Source: Dryomyza anilis
Lineage: Eukaryota; Arthropoda; Insecta; Diptera; Dryomyzidae
Direction of reading: 5' to 3'
Length of the DNA: 64,000 nucleotides
Assembly: GCA_951804985.1 (NCBI GenBank)
Contig: OX638130.1
Location: forward strand, 120,355,593-120,419,592
Made by a program: the position numbers and the translations under genes. Positions 45,641-58,164 of this stretch are shown here, one piece after another. The notes under the pieces were generated by a model. The model did no database searches, was not told the origin of the DNA, and was given only the letters and a program-made list of their open reading frames with translations. Positions within the stretch are counted from its first letter, which is position 1. Each line of letters begins with the position of its first letter.

Positions 45641-46400
45641 TTTTCATTGATAAACTATTTTCTCAGCACATTTTTCACGAAATGTTTTCTGTGGCAACAG
45701 CTATAAAAAACACGAAAAAAATGTTTAAACAGCCATTGGGAGCTCTTATCAGGCGTCTCATCAGCGACAAGCTTTGTAATTATCGCAGCAATTTGCACCT
45801 TCAGCATCGATTTGCAGCCTCTGGAGATCCTTGCGATCTGCCTCAGTCAGCTCGTCGCATCGCAACGTCGAATTGCGTTTGCGTAATTTAATGTCCGCTG
45901 CTCAGAAAAATCGTCCAACTTGTTGGCAATTAATTAAATAGAGCGCAGAACAACAATTTAAACTCTTTTCAACACAGCGTTTATTTTGTGCCGCCCAGTT
46001 TTAGTGTAACGTTAGTGACACGCCTCTGTCCCTGGTCGAGGCTACTCGGCTGGTAGCCCCTATTCAAAATTTAGCATTTGCATAATAACGCACAAACCGG
46101 AGGGAGGAGGAGGGGGAGGAGGTGTAGCCGACGAAATGGTTGCATTTAGTGTCATTAAGAGTCATAAAAATTCATTTGAGTACAAGTAGCGCGAGTCGAG
46201 GCGAGGTCGCGTCGTATGTGATTTCCAAAGTCGTTGCCGAAAAATCTTTAAACGATGGTAGTTAGGAGGACCGTAATTTATGCGTATTCGTATTCACATG
46301 AGGTGGCTCTGTCATTAGGTGAGGTGTTGCGTGTACTGTGGTTACTGTGGCAACAAGTGGCATTTCGAATAGTATGCAAATCCGGCAGGAGATGCACTGA
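45641..46400. other. GC-richer unique block
   Basis: Unique and GC-richer with a polypurine run (GGAGGGAGGAGGAGGGGGAG at about 46098). A 69-codon plus frame (45682-45891) starts MFSVATAIKN but shows no domain; I leave it unannotated. Possible regulatory DNA by composition only. Confidence 0.3.
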
Positions 46401-47530
46401 GAAAAGTCATTTTTAAGGAAGATATACTTTTTTAAATGCATTATACCATTATCCAATTATCCAATATATAAAATGTTAGAAATAATATAGATCACAAATT
46501 TCATCAGTACTTATTCCAAATGTATAAAATCCAACCTACAGAATTCCACCCAGCGACGAATGAAATTTAAATTGTGCGCCCTAAATGAAATACTATAAAA
46601 ATATAAGATTCGTTATTTAAAATAAAAAATCCCTATGATCCTAGATAAGTCTTAAAGTACCCCTGCCGTCGTACACAGTTTCTCATCAACCAACGGCGAT
46701 GATGAGAAATTGGGTTTGACTTTTATGTCAATTATATTTTTCCACATCAAAAGAACCACTTGGAAATTCTTCTTTTATGTAGCTTAAGAATTCTGAATCC
46801 AATAAAGCAATTTTCGGGAATATTGGGATAAGTTGGTAGTGCAAAGATTACATGGAGACTGACAAATTTACGTACTTGGTTCGGCTGGACTACAGAAATG
46901 TTTAACTGCCCGAAAAACATTTTCTAGACTCAGTTAATTTGCTATGATTAAAGTTACCGGTTAGTTTTATACAAAAATGTTCTACCACCTTCACAGTTAA
47001 TATTAGACATCTGCACAAATGCACTATAAACCCACTTCAAGCCATTTATTTTATTTCAAGCCATGTACTGTCGTCGACTCTGTGCTTGAAAATCAAATGA
47101 ATGTGTTATTCACAACTACAAAGCACAAGTAGTGTCAAAACAAAACACAAACAAGATGTAGTTGTTGTGAAGAGCTCTATAATGATGTGCAATAAACATT
47201 CAAATAGTGAAAAGAACTGCTTAAGACACTCTGTGCATTTTATATTTTTTTATCACGCTTACTCTAATGAATATTTATTAATATTGAAACTAGAAAAAAA
47301 TTCATAATTTTAATATAAAGTTTTTTATTTATCGAACAACATTTTTTTCATTATTTAATTTTTTTCAAAAACATTTTTTTGTGTTGGTTATTTTTTTTTC
47401 AACAGTTTATTTTTGAAAAAATAATGTTTGTTGTATTTTTTATAAACACACAAATACCGACAATAGCATTACTGCCGTCAAATAGCGAGAGGCAGATTTG
47501 CTGATGTTTTCAATGTTCGTCTTCTCACTC
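46401..47530. other. Intergenic, no gene seen
   Basis: AT-rich, with T/A homopolymer-rich DNA at 47310-47450. Confidence 0.5.
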
Positions 47531-47534
47531 GTTA

Positions 47535-48115
47535 CTCGTAGCACTGACTCACTATACTCACAGTACTTGTTGAATTTTCAGTTGTGTCATTTGGTTTTGT
47601 TTTTCAAAGCATTGTATGTCTTAAAAAATGTGTTGACACTACTTGACACCAATGAAACAAATACTGCAATGAAGTGAAGTTGCTGGAATGACTACACTAT
47701 TCTATTGTAGACTGTCATTGCAAAATGTACTCAGTACTGTAGATTCGTTGCGCTGACTCATTGTACTTGTTGAATTTTCTGCGAAAGTAGTGTCATTTGG
47801 TTTTGTTTTTCAAAACATGTCTTGAAAAAAAATGTGTTGACAGTACTTGACACCAATGAAACAAATACTGCAATGTAGTTAAGTCGCTGGAGAGACTTCA
47901 CTATTATACTGTAGACTGCCATTGCCAAATACACTCAATACTGTAGACTCGTTGCGCTGACTCACTGTACTTGTTGAATTTTCTGCGAAGGTAGTGTCAT
48001 TTAGTTTTGTTTTAAAAACATTGAATGACTTAAAAAAATGTTTTGACAGTACATGACACCAAGTACATGACTTCACTATTATTCTGTAGACTGCCGTAAT
48101 GTAGAGTGCAGTAAT
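47535..48115. repeat. Three-copy tandem repeat, period about 205-209 bp
   Basis: GC.CTGACTCA.T.TACT starts units at 47541, 47750 and 47954. Shared phrases: TTGTTGAATTTTC, GTGTCATTTGGTTTTGTTTT, AATGTGTTGACAGTACTTGA, ACACCAATGAAACAAATACT. The third copy is truncated. Confidence 0.8.
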
Positions 48116-48289
48116 GCAGATTTGGCAGAGGGAACTTCAAATACATTTGTACAGATGTCTAGTTAATATAATTTTTCAGTATCTATATTACAGTAATATT
48201 AATATATCCCTTTGTCTGCTTATTTAAATTGACTTGAGCCTATAAACTATATTGTCAAGGTTCATTACCCCGTGATAACTACATAAAAA

Positions 48290-49470
48290 AAATATTTGTC
48301 AGTTTAAATATTTGGCAGGCTGAAGGCAGTTTAAAAACATATTTTCGAATGATTTAAGCAGAGAAATGTGGAGTCAACAGTCAGTTTTCTGACCATAACC
48401 AAAATATGTAGGGAATCGAGCACATCTCAGCAGTATTTTTGGCACATTTCCGGAAAAACACAGTTATGTATATGAAAATTTGTAGGAAGTGTATGGCATC
48501 CCGAGACAATATTTTTAGCAGGACCAAAGTAGTTTCTAACTGTTTCTTACATTATTTTGAAATATTTAAAGCATACAAAGGCGGAGCTGGTATTAAAAGT
48601 TGTCTGTTTTCTGTCCATTCTCTAAATATGCCGATAATCTGCCTTTGAAATCTCAAAAATTGTGCTATTCTTCCATACCGTTCTGTGTACATCTTCCATA
48701 CATCTGTGTGCTCGCCAGAATATGCCAAAAATATTCCTGAAAAATGCGAGATTTTAAAAATTTATATAATTTAAAAGGCCGATTTCATTTTGAGAACGGA
48801 CAGAAAACCGATAGTTTTTGGTATAAACTTACTTTTGTCTATTTAAAATATGTCCAACAAATTTTTCTAAACTGTCAAGGGCTGTTATATGTTTCCCATA
48901 AAATTATATGACTCTGCGTGATTTCCGGAAATATTCTAGAACAATGTCAGAAATTGTTTCACGAGAAGGATATAACCCATAATTTGTTTCTTTTGATACA
49001 AACTCATTTTTTTAAACTGCTTTGAACCTTTGTAAAATAAAAAGTTCAATTTATCGGTGTGAACTTTAAAACAGTTCAGAAAAATAGCAAAAATATTGTT
49101 TTTGCGGGCTCAAGGTCTTGCCAGATAAAAACTGCTATGTACTGGGACATATAAATTGTTTTATGGGATGGAGCTAACCCATATTTTTTTTTCAAAAATT
49201 ACCAATTTTGAGTAATTTTTAAAGAATATTCCCGGCATAATATGGGAACAGGCAGTAAAAAGGGTATCTTTTGATACAAAATCCTTTTTTAAATGCTTTG
49301 AAACTGTGTAAAATATTTATCAGTGTGCATTCCGGAATAATTCTAAAATATTTCCGAGAAATGTCAGAAATTGTTTCGTGGGAAGGAGCTAACCCAAATT
49401 TCTTCGAAATTAAATTTTTATAGTCTGTATCTGTAGGATGTTCAAATATGATTTTGGAAAACAAGAAGAA
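48290..49470. repeat. Dispersed repeat family D, tandem diverged copies
   Basis: Four or more diverged units with GGAACAGGCAGTAAAAAG or GGACAGAAAACCGATAG, TTTTGATACAAA, TTTAAA.TG..T and TTCCGG/AATATT phrases, plus GAAGTGTATGGCATCCCGAG near 48486 as in the 54.4-kb copies. No coding potential. Confidence 0.55.
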
Positions 49471-49659
49471 TTTGCCTTGTTTTTTGGTGATTTGTACTAA
49501 TTTATGGAAAATTTTGAATCTTTAAGATTTTTAATTTCAAAATAACCTTTGTGTGGTATAACACGTTATTACAGAGCCATTTTAATTAGACCCAAATACA
49601 GAGTTTTAATATCGGTATAAATACAAAATCTGTTATATTATTTTTCGAATTATTCGCAG

Positions 49660-51600
49660 CTCAAATTTATCTAATGAGTCCTTCACGTGTTCAAATATCA
49701 TCAGTAACAATTTCTACCAGCAAAATAAATTTTATTAACTGTGTACAAGGTGTGAATAAATTTCATTTCAACACTTCTTGTACCAAAAAAGAAAAAGTAA
49801 AAAAAGAAGCCACATCCGACTACTCGCATTCTGCGAAATTGACATTTAATTCGCAACGCCACCACAGCCCCCAACACAACTTGCGATTCGAGAGACATCA
49901 ATGTCGTTTGTATTTTTGGCGGTAACAAACAATTTCTGCCATGTTTAAGGTCTTTAATTTCCACCGACCGTTCGATGCGGATTTTTGCAATTTAAGGTAA
50001 TTATTATGTAGCTCAGGGGTAATTTTAACACCTCGACACCGTCGACACAATCGACACCATCGACACTAAAACACAACGCAACGCAACACAGCACAACAAC
50101 AGTCGAGACAACAATAAAAGCACGAAATAAAACCGAATGCTGTATTCTAAGAAACCTTTCAAGTCCTTGCCGGTGGTACACCGATCAACATGACGCGATC
50201 GGTACGGGGTATGCCGAATGAAGTTAAACAGTATGATCACCAGCTATTTTCGCACCTCGGCAACATTTTTTCGCACTTCGTAGCTTCTAATTTGGTGGCG
50301 TACGCACGGGTTTTGTTTTTTTTTTTTGGTTTTTTGAGATGATCGTGTTGGGTACATTCGTACATTCGTGGTGCATGCAATCAAAGCCAGAAGACCTTAT
50401 CGCAGCGGTCTCATCGGCAATTTGGTGGTTGAATGCTTTTGGCACAAGTCATCGCAGTAGTGCAAGTTTTGCACTTTTGTCCCAGGGGGGAGACTACAGG
50501 ACTTTCGAAATCTACCGTGATTCCTGTCAACACCTTTGCACATCTGTAGTCACGATCATCGTTCCATGGAGCTGTGCATAGTTTGAAGGTGTTGAAACTG
50601 AGGGGTTTTGAAGCTGCCGTTGATGGTGATGTTGATGCTGATGATGATGAAGCGCTTCTTCACACCATATTGACGCAATTATCACAACGCGTGTAAATTA
50701 CCGTTATTATGTGCGATCGTGAGATTTTGGCAATATTTTTTTGTATTCTGAAGTGAGTTATACTGTACGACAATTGCTTTAGTTGGACACTAAGATTTCG
50801 AGTTTAAATGGAACATGACAACGACACTGAATTCTTTTTTTTTCTGATAATACTGAAAAAACAGCGCGAAAACGGCGTCAATTTTGAAGACCACTCTTCA
50901 TTTTGGCGCAGAGGTGTCACCTCGTAAAATGGACTTACACGACACTCTGTGATGTTCAAGTGATTTTGACGTTAATTTTTGCCAATTAAACTGCTTGCAC
51001 TTTTACTTCTCGACTGGACAAACTCCACACAGTTCATTTTTGGGTCAACGTTGTTGCTTATCTTGTCAATTTGATCAGCAGACAGTGTAATTTTTTGAAC
51101 ACGTAACACCGTTCTGATATACAAGGTAAAGGATCAACAGATCGACACTGTGATCGGCAAGAACACCCATAAAATCATTGATAAATGAGTGTGTCACTGG
51201 CACAAAGTGCTCTCGCATTTCAGAATCACATCTTCCGGTTTATGATTTCGGAACACGTCCGCATTACTAACGTGTTCGAGACGATTTACGATCTCACTAT
51301 TTTGATAATACGCGCGCGCGATCCGGTTAAAATAGACTGCCGCCCTTTGAGAGTAAATCCTATGTTATTCGTAGAAATTGTTGCACTTGTTGTTATACTA
51401 AATCAGGCATCATCTAGATTAGAAAACAAGGAAGTTGCTTCGTGTTACATGATCGGTAGTAGGACTACAGTTCGAACGTGCTACTATGTTTTATTTTGGG
51501 TAGCACTTGTTGCGATTGCTGTTGATTGTGGTGACACGGTTCGAAATCTTGGTGGTCATAAAGTGGATAATTAATTGATTGCTGTGTTTTTGGGTCAAAT
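49660..51600. other. Largest low-repeat block, function unknown
   Basis: About 1.9 kb of unique, moderately GC-rich sequence, unlike the flanking satellites. It contains a short ATCGACACC-type tandem (50034-50072), AAG|GTAAAG (51125-51131) that fits a 5' splice site, and ACACGT/ACGTGT inverted pairs near 51257-51280. Frames of 80-129 codons exist but show no domain. It could be regulatory DNA or the 5' exon and promoter region of an unrecognised gene. Confidence 0.35.
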
Positions 51601-52440
51601 ATCTTTCCTAGTTCTTTACTTCATTTGTATGCAAACTGTAAATTCTTAGTCTTGCTTAATACCGTAAACGAAACCCTTAATGTTACCAGTTCAATTTCAG
51701 CTGTTTTTCTTGTAACCTTTGAACAGTTTTTTTTTCTTTGTTTGCAAAAAGCACCGTAGTTTAGGGGTTTTCTGATACGCCTTCGGCACAAGTACTGTAT
51801 TCGGTACAATTTAGAAATCTCAAATTTTAGCATTTCAAAACAAACGGTATAACGTTATTTGCGGCACGCGTTCTTTACCATCACAAGCGTCTGTCTGTCA
51901 ACTGTTTTGATTTCTTGTATATGATTTTAATTTTTTCCATTTCACTATTGCACCCTATATAATTTGAATTATCAAACGTGAATCAAGCAGGCACATTTTG
52001 TACGTCTTCGCACCTGCCCCTGGTGGTGGCAGCTATGCACGTAAAAAGAGTTTCCGCTGCTTTAAGAAAATAAAGGGGTTTCGAAAATGCATCTGTAATT
52101 CTTGATCTTGGTCTACGCCAGAAGAAAATCTGAGTAGTTTTAAATTTCGTTAAAAAATATAATAATAGGTGACAAATGCAGACACGCGAGCAGCTGGATT
52201 TTTTTTGTCTAAAGGTAAAAGAATCTCTCTTTTTATAGCAGCTGATTTCTTTTGGTTTTAAATCAAGGTGTTAATAGTTATGATTTTATAAAATCTTATA
52301 TAACAGTTAAGTGTTTCAATTTTGTATATTTGAAGCGTAACTGGAAGTTAAAATGACATGTAGTATTTAACCGATGAAACTAAAAACGGATCTTGCCGTA
52401 CATATACCAATACAACTACTCAAGAGTCTTTTTTTTTATT
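51601..52440. other. Intergenic, no gene seen
   Basis: Unique sequence; one GCAGCTGG at 52190-52197 fits the proneural E-box GCAGSTGK. Confidence 0.4.
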
Positions 52441-52487
52441 TGGACTACATATCATTTCCATATATTTAGTGTATGTGAAAATGAAAA

Positions 52488-52985
52488 AAATATATGAAAA
52501 TATATGAAAGTATATGAAAATATATGAAAATATATGAAAATATATGAAAATATATGAAAATATATGAAAATATATGAAAATATATGAAAATATATGAAAA
52601 TATATGAAAATATATGAAAATATATGAAAATATATGAAAATATATGAAAATATATGAAAATATATGAAAATATATGAAAATATATGAAAATATATGAAAA
52701 TATATGAATATATATGAAAATATATGAAAATATATGAAAATATATGAAAATATATGAATATATATGAAAATATATAAAAATGTGTGAAAGTGAATGAAAA
52801 TATATATAAAAAATAAGATAATTTATGAAAAATATACTAAAATATATAAAAATATATGGAAATCTTTGAAAATGTACGAATATATATGAGAACGTAGGAA
52901 TATTTTTGAAAAGATTTGAAAACATATTAAAATTTATGAAAATAAATGAAAATATATTACAATATATGAAAATTAATGTATTACA
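52488..52985. repeat. 10-bp minisatellite (GAAAATATAT)
   Basis: About 30 nearly perfect 10-bp units to about 52790, then degenerate units. A-tracts recurring about once per helical turn predict intrinsically curved DNA. The minus frame open for 205 codons (YIFIYFHIFS repeats) is an artefact. Confidence 0.95.
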
Positions 52986-52989
52986 TAGC

Positions 52990-53880
52990 GCAACAAAATC
53001 AAATCGAAAGATGATAGATTTGATAACGATTTTGGGTAATCGAATCTGAAGTCTATTTTGCTTCATCACCTCTGAGTTTGCATTAAAATATAAAAAATTA
53101 CGTTGTTTAAAGACATTACAAAAAATATTTTAATTTTAAAAGAAACAGATTTGGTGCCTTCAGCAATGTGATTTATCATGAATAGTCGCATTTTTACATT
53201 GGGACTATGGTGCCAATGTAAAAAATGCGCTATGTAATACATTAATTTCTATAACCCTCATTATTTTAAATTAAAGCTTTACTAATTTACAGATTTTGAC
53301 ATACCACATGAACACTTGAGAAAACTGTTATACTCTTTTCAAAATGTTCCTCAAAAAAATAGTTGGGGTCCTCAAATAACAAAATCGCCTCAGATTTAAC
53401 CATTAAAAATAACTATAAAAATAAAACAATATATTTTGTATATTATTTATTACGTTGTGTGCAAAGTTTTTGACAGTACAAATAAAAGGTATATATTATT
53501 GCACGAATGGCAAAAAAACTTATAAAATCCAAAAGGAATCAAGAAGTATTCGGAGTGATATACAATTAAATGGAAACATTATGGATTTTAAGAAACAAAT
53601 TCTCTAGTTTTCTGCACATCAAGAATAATTGCTCTTAGTTACTTATTTGATAACTAAGAACATAATTTCTCTGTATCAAGTATAATTGAGCTAAGTTACT
53701 TTTAAAAGACAGACAGTCACACTAACAGATGACGCTGACAGACGTATATCGCAGAACAAAGCATGGGAGCGAGTCTTCCTTTTGCGAAGAATACAGTATT
53801 CTTTTATGTTTGTAATAGTCAATAAAGTAACTTCTAAAAATCTAAAAATAACTCTTGTTTATTTTTTGATAACTAAATAA
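52990..53880. other. Intergenic, no gene seen
   Basis: AT-rich. It includes an imperfect inverted pair ATTAATGTATTACATAGCGC (52972) / GCGCTATGTAATACATTAAT (53227), which could bound a roughly 275-bp palindromic element. Confidence 0.5.
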
Positions 53881-53884
53881 TTTA

Positions 53885-54130
53885 CTTTCTATATATCCAG
53901 ATGATAAATTCTAGAATTTTAGTAGCATTTTATTTATTTGTAAAATTCTGCTATTTTAATTTTGAGCCGAATTCCTCTACAGTTTTAGAAATTTAGTTAA
54001 ATAATTCACTTTTTATATATCCAGATGACAAATTTTAGAATTTTAGTAGCAATTTATTTATTTGTAAAATTCTGCTATTTTAATTTCGAGCCGAATTCCG
54101 CTCCAGTTTTAGAAATTTACTTCGCTCCCT
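53885..54130. repeat. Two-copy tandem repeat, period 124 bp
   Basis: ATATATCCAGATGA starts both units (53891 and 54015). They share GAATTTTAGTAGCA, TTTATTTGTAAAATTCTGCT and GAGCCGAATTCC with few differences, so the duplication is recent. Confidence 0.85.
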
Positions 54131-54404
54131 CCGTGTATATAATATTATAAAATTATGATTTTTTCAGTTTTACTATACGTTCTGTTTCATCCCAAAATGA
54201 CATTCGAATCGATATCGTTACGAGATCAATGCGTTCTGTCGGAGTTTTCTCAATGCGAGATATTTTTAGTAAACGAAACGATATCGAGAAAAACAATAAA
54301 TAAAATTCGAGATTACTTAGAAAAATATTGCGATATCGAGGTGATAAATATTTAAATATCGTATCTTGTCAAATATTTTATATTCAAAAAAAAAAATCTT
54401 GCAT

Positions 54405-54925
54405 TTTTTCAGGAATATTTCGGCAAACACACAGTTAACAGGACTATTTTGGGAAGTGTATAGCAGGTTGTAAGTTTTTGTGGAATTTCAATGGCAGATT
54501 TACGGAATGTTTGCGGAACGGGCAGAAAATAGACAGTTTTTGATACAAGTTCTGCCTTTGTGTGTGTGAAATACGTCAAAAAAATGTTTCTAAACTGCTT
54601 TATGTCTGCCAAAGATTTTTGTCTAGGGAATCGATAAAGCAAAAATATCGAACTTTTTCTATCGACTACCCAAGAAAAAATTAATGGCATTTTTCAGTAA
54701 TATTTCAGGCATATTTCCGGAAAATACACAGATAATTGGAATATTTTGGGAAGTGTATAGCAGGTTGTAAAATTTTGTGAAATTTTAACTGCAGATTCGG
54801 GGAATATTTTTAGAACTGACAGAAAACAGTCAACTTATGATACAAACTCCGCCTTTGTCTGTTTAAAATGTGTCGACAAAATGTTTCTAAGCTGTTTTTG
54901 TCTGTTTGAAATATGTCCACCTAAA
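54405..54925. repeat. Dispersed repeat family D, two tandem copies
   Basis: GGGAAGTGTATAGCAGGTTG occurs at 54451 and 54748 (offset 297). Both units continue to GGCAGAAAATAGACAG-like, TGATACAA.TTC.GCCTTTG and AAAATGTTTCTAA sequences. Confidence 0.75.
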
Positions 54926-54929
54926 ATTT

Positions 54930-55720
54930 GATCAAAGAACTATGAGAGTGAATTTTAATTTAACGCCTACCAAGCAATAGCATACAGTTTTTCGATTCTA
55001 TCGAATATTCTTGAAACAGGACGACTTGAAATTTTGAGTGACTAAGATGATGGATCAAAACGGACTACAAATTTGAGATCAGCAACCCAGTATTACACTA
55101 CAAATTAAAAAATAAAGCAAAATATATAATGAAATGGCATAAAAGAAATAGAAACAATTTAGAAAATATGGTCGTTGGTTTGGACAATGTTTTAGATAAA
55201 TCATTTTATTTTTTTTTATCATTAGCAATTTATCAAATTTAGTATATTTTTTATTTTAAAATGTTGCTGAAATTATTGATATCGTACACACAGTATATAG
55301 ATTTGTTGCGCCAACCAACGATTTGCTCAACCAAAGTACTTATTCGGTTCTCTCAAAATTTTAGATCTGCTTTTGAATTATTTGGAGTGTGTATAGACTA
55401 ATAATGGAAGCATCTACCGAATATGGCAGTTCCGCCAAAACAAATTTTAGAAAATTCGTTTTAACCGAATGAAGTTGGTTGCGACACCTAACTCTTTCGT
55501 TCTTCCAAACTCATGCCAAAAGAGATTTTTTCTGTGTATTATGACTTATGCAGTCTAAATCAGTACGTCGAATTGTTAAGAAATTTTCTATGGTAGAAAA
55601 AAATTGTTCTCGTTTTCTGGAGTACCTAATAATATTTCACAATTGTTTTTTTTTAATATCATTATTCATATTGACTTAATATATTAATTACTTAGATAAA
55701 TGATTGTGTATTTTATCATA
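54930..55720. other. Intergenic, no gene seen
   Basis: AT-rich sequence leading to the pyrimidine-rich stretch before the candidate splice acceptor at 55725. Confidence 0.45.
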
Positions 55721-55726
55721 TTCTAG

Positions 55727-55962
55727 GTATGATCGCAAATACACCCAGCCGAAGGACAAGTGCACTCCTATTGAACGCCAAAAATAATTAATTATACAAC
55801 AAACTATTACGTGTAAATTTCAAAAGAAATGCTAATGAAAATGGAAACAAGGAATTTTATATTACTGCCACTGATACCGCACTATGTAGTCTGGGAGATA
55901 AGGCGCAAGATCAGCAGGAGCAGCAGCAGCAACATCATCATGAACAGCATGCGGTCAGCTGA
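55727..55962 (+). other. Possible terminal exon (unproven)
   Basis: A good 3' splice-site context (branch-like CTTAAT about 50 nt upstream, then TTTTATCATATTCTAG) ends at 55726. Directly after it one frame reads YDRKYTQPKDKCTPIERQK and stops at 55785-55787, with unusually GC-rich third positions. A second frame starts MIANTPSRRTSALLLNAKNN, meets TAA at 55789, then stays open 56 codons through DQQEQQQQHHHEQH to TGA at 55960. I recognise neither product. It may be chance. Confidence 0.2.
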
Positions 55963-55964
55963 GC

Positions 55965-58150
55965 AATTTACCTAAGAACCCGTGGCGAAATTATGCAAAA
56001 CAAATATTTTGATATATTTTATCATTGATCTGCCAAACAGCAGATACAAACAAGATAAAATATTGAGTGGCAGCAAAGCAGACAAAAAATGCTACATATT
56101 TCTAAAACAAACCAAATCAACACCAATCATCAACGCACATCAATCGAACGCACGTAAAATGAATAATTGTTTTGTGGTTGCAGCAATCAGTAAACCTCAA
56201 ATTCGTATAGTGTTCGCAGAATTTGAATGCATTAGTTTGGCTGATATTGAAGTATTTAGATTATGCGTATATTTATCATTCGTGCGGGTTTTTATTTCAA
56301 TTGAATTTCAGTTAATATCAATTTTTTGTAAAACCACATTAGGCCATTTTAAAACCGAAATTCTGAGCCATAATTGAACAGCATCCAATTACATTTGTTG
56401 CAGTTATTGAAATCAATATAGGAACCGCATATTTAATACTGGAACTACGTATATCATATTACTATATAGTAGGATTGCTAACAAGATGAACGAAGTGTTC
56501 AAATTGGTGTTGAACAATATTATACCGAACTCTGTAGTGTAGCTGTAGGCGATCAATTGGCAAATGATTTGGTACTGGATTTGTGCAGTTTTTCATTGGG
56601 TTATTAAATGTGTTTTACCGAAGCGTACAGGCAACAATAATACTAACCATTTATAAGATCCAACTCATATTATGAATAACTTAAATCAATAGAGTCGGTT
56701 ACTCTGCATTTAAAATGTGTACATATTGAATTCTTAGGAAAATCCAGGGGATTCTTTAAATACAACTTCATTATCTATGTTATCAAAGTTTTATATTGAC
56801 ATTAATACCTGCATAAAGACGTTATTAGTGGTCAAAATGCGCACTGCATGTGAAATTCCAAAAATCAAGATGATATACAAAAACCAAAAAAAAAAATGAA
56901 AGGACCTCTAATAGAACAATGAAAAATATGAAATTATGAACAAGACACCACCACGTCTCTATTAACCGCAAAAGGTACGCCGTGGTAGCCCCTTAATGTC
57001 CAGTCATCGTGTGCGCTCTTAGTCAAAAAGTCATAAATTTCGGACGCGGCGTTATCCTGCACTATGATCGTACATTATGAGTGATCAGCAGAATCCTTTT
57101 TACGTTTTATTGATTTCGATTTCAAAGTACTATGCATCTCTTTTTTTCTATAAGGGTGCAAACAAAAGAAATCAAAACGTAGAATTATCTGCATTACTCC
57201 GTTATTGATCCGATCAAATGATTAACTTGTTAAGAATATTCTTTGGTTATTTTATGTGCATTTTTTAAGCGGTTTAGCGTAAATTAATTGGTTGACATAA
57301 ATATTTGGGTGACAGATTCTTATCAATGCAGACTTTAATCGTAAGTGCGATCGTGTGTGAGGTCCTTAAAGGCGACAATTCGTTGGAATACAATTTGGGG
57401 ATATTAAAGATATATTAAATACAATAGAAAATGTATTTAATCTATGTAATGTGACAGATCTAAGATCTCTATTAAGACAAGCATAGAATTCAATAAAATA
57501 AGAAATTTTTAAAATGTTTACTTAGTTCTGATACTGCCATAGATCGTGTCATGCATGATCAGCACTTGAAAAATTCCTTTAAATTGTTCTATAAAAATAG
57601 CAATTAATAGTTTTATATTTTTTCTGGAGTAGCACAAACCTGCCATTAAAATGCAATTAATCATCACTCTTGCATTTATTTAGAGCTACATTTCTACACT
57701 AATTGAAGTCGATGATCGTCTCAAAACCCTTTCAACGCTTTCAATTTTTGTTTTTTTGATTTGTTACTCTGCTGGAAAACAAATTCAACGCCCAGCGCCG
57801 TCAACAAGCGGATGTTAAAAACGCATCAAAATTACGCACGTGTTTTTAAAAAGCAATTTAATCAAAAGGATAACAACACGCAATTCGTATCCTTTGCCCT
57901 GGTAGTAGTAGCAGTCGACGCAACACGATCGATGGACGCCTGCAATTATTGAACACAAAATAAAGTCATTAAAATTGTATCAGTCAGCTATCAACACTTG
58001 TTGCAACATCTATCAAAAAAAAAAGGGAAACATACGGAAATTAAAATCAAATCTTAAAGAAATTATAAAAAATTCAATCCTTTGCGATCGCGAGAATTTT
58101 AAGTGTGTGATTTTTGGTTGTGTTTGAGGTACAGCATTTGCGTGATATTT
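55965..58150. other. Intergenic, no gene seen
   Basis: A 131-codon plus frame (55982-56377) and a 63-codon frame (57761-57952) lack recognisable domains. A GC-richer piece lies near 56935-57080. Nothing else recognised. Confidence 0.45.
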
Positions 58151-58164
58151 ACAACATTTTTTAT

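Noticed and set aside
45682..45891. 69-codon plus frame starting MFSVATAIKN
   Set aside because: It looks slightly protein-like at the start, but the rest shows no family features and no splice or UTR context.
51185..51574. 129-codon plus frame
   Set aside because: No domain, signal or codon bias; not distinguishable from chance in a GC-richer block.
52452..53069. 205-codon minus frame of YIFIYFHIFS repeats
   Set aside because: Translation of the 10-bp satellite.
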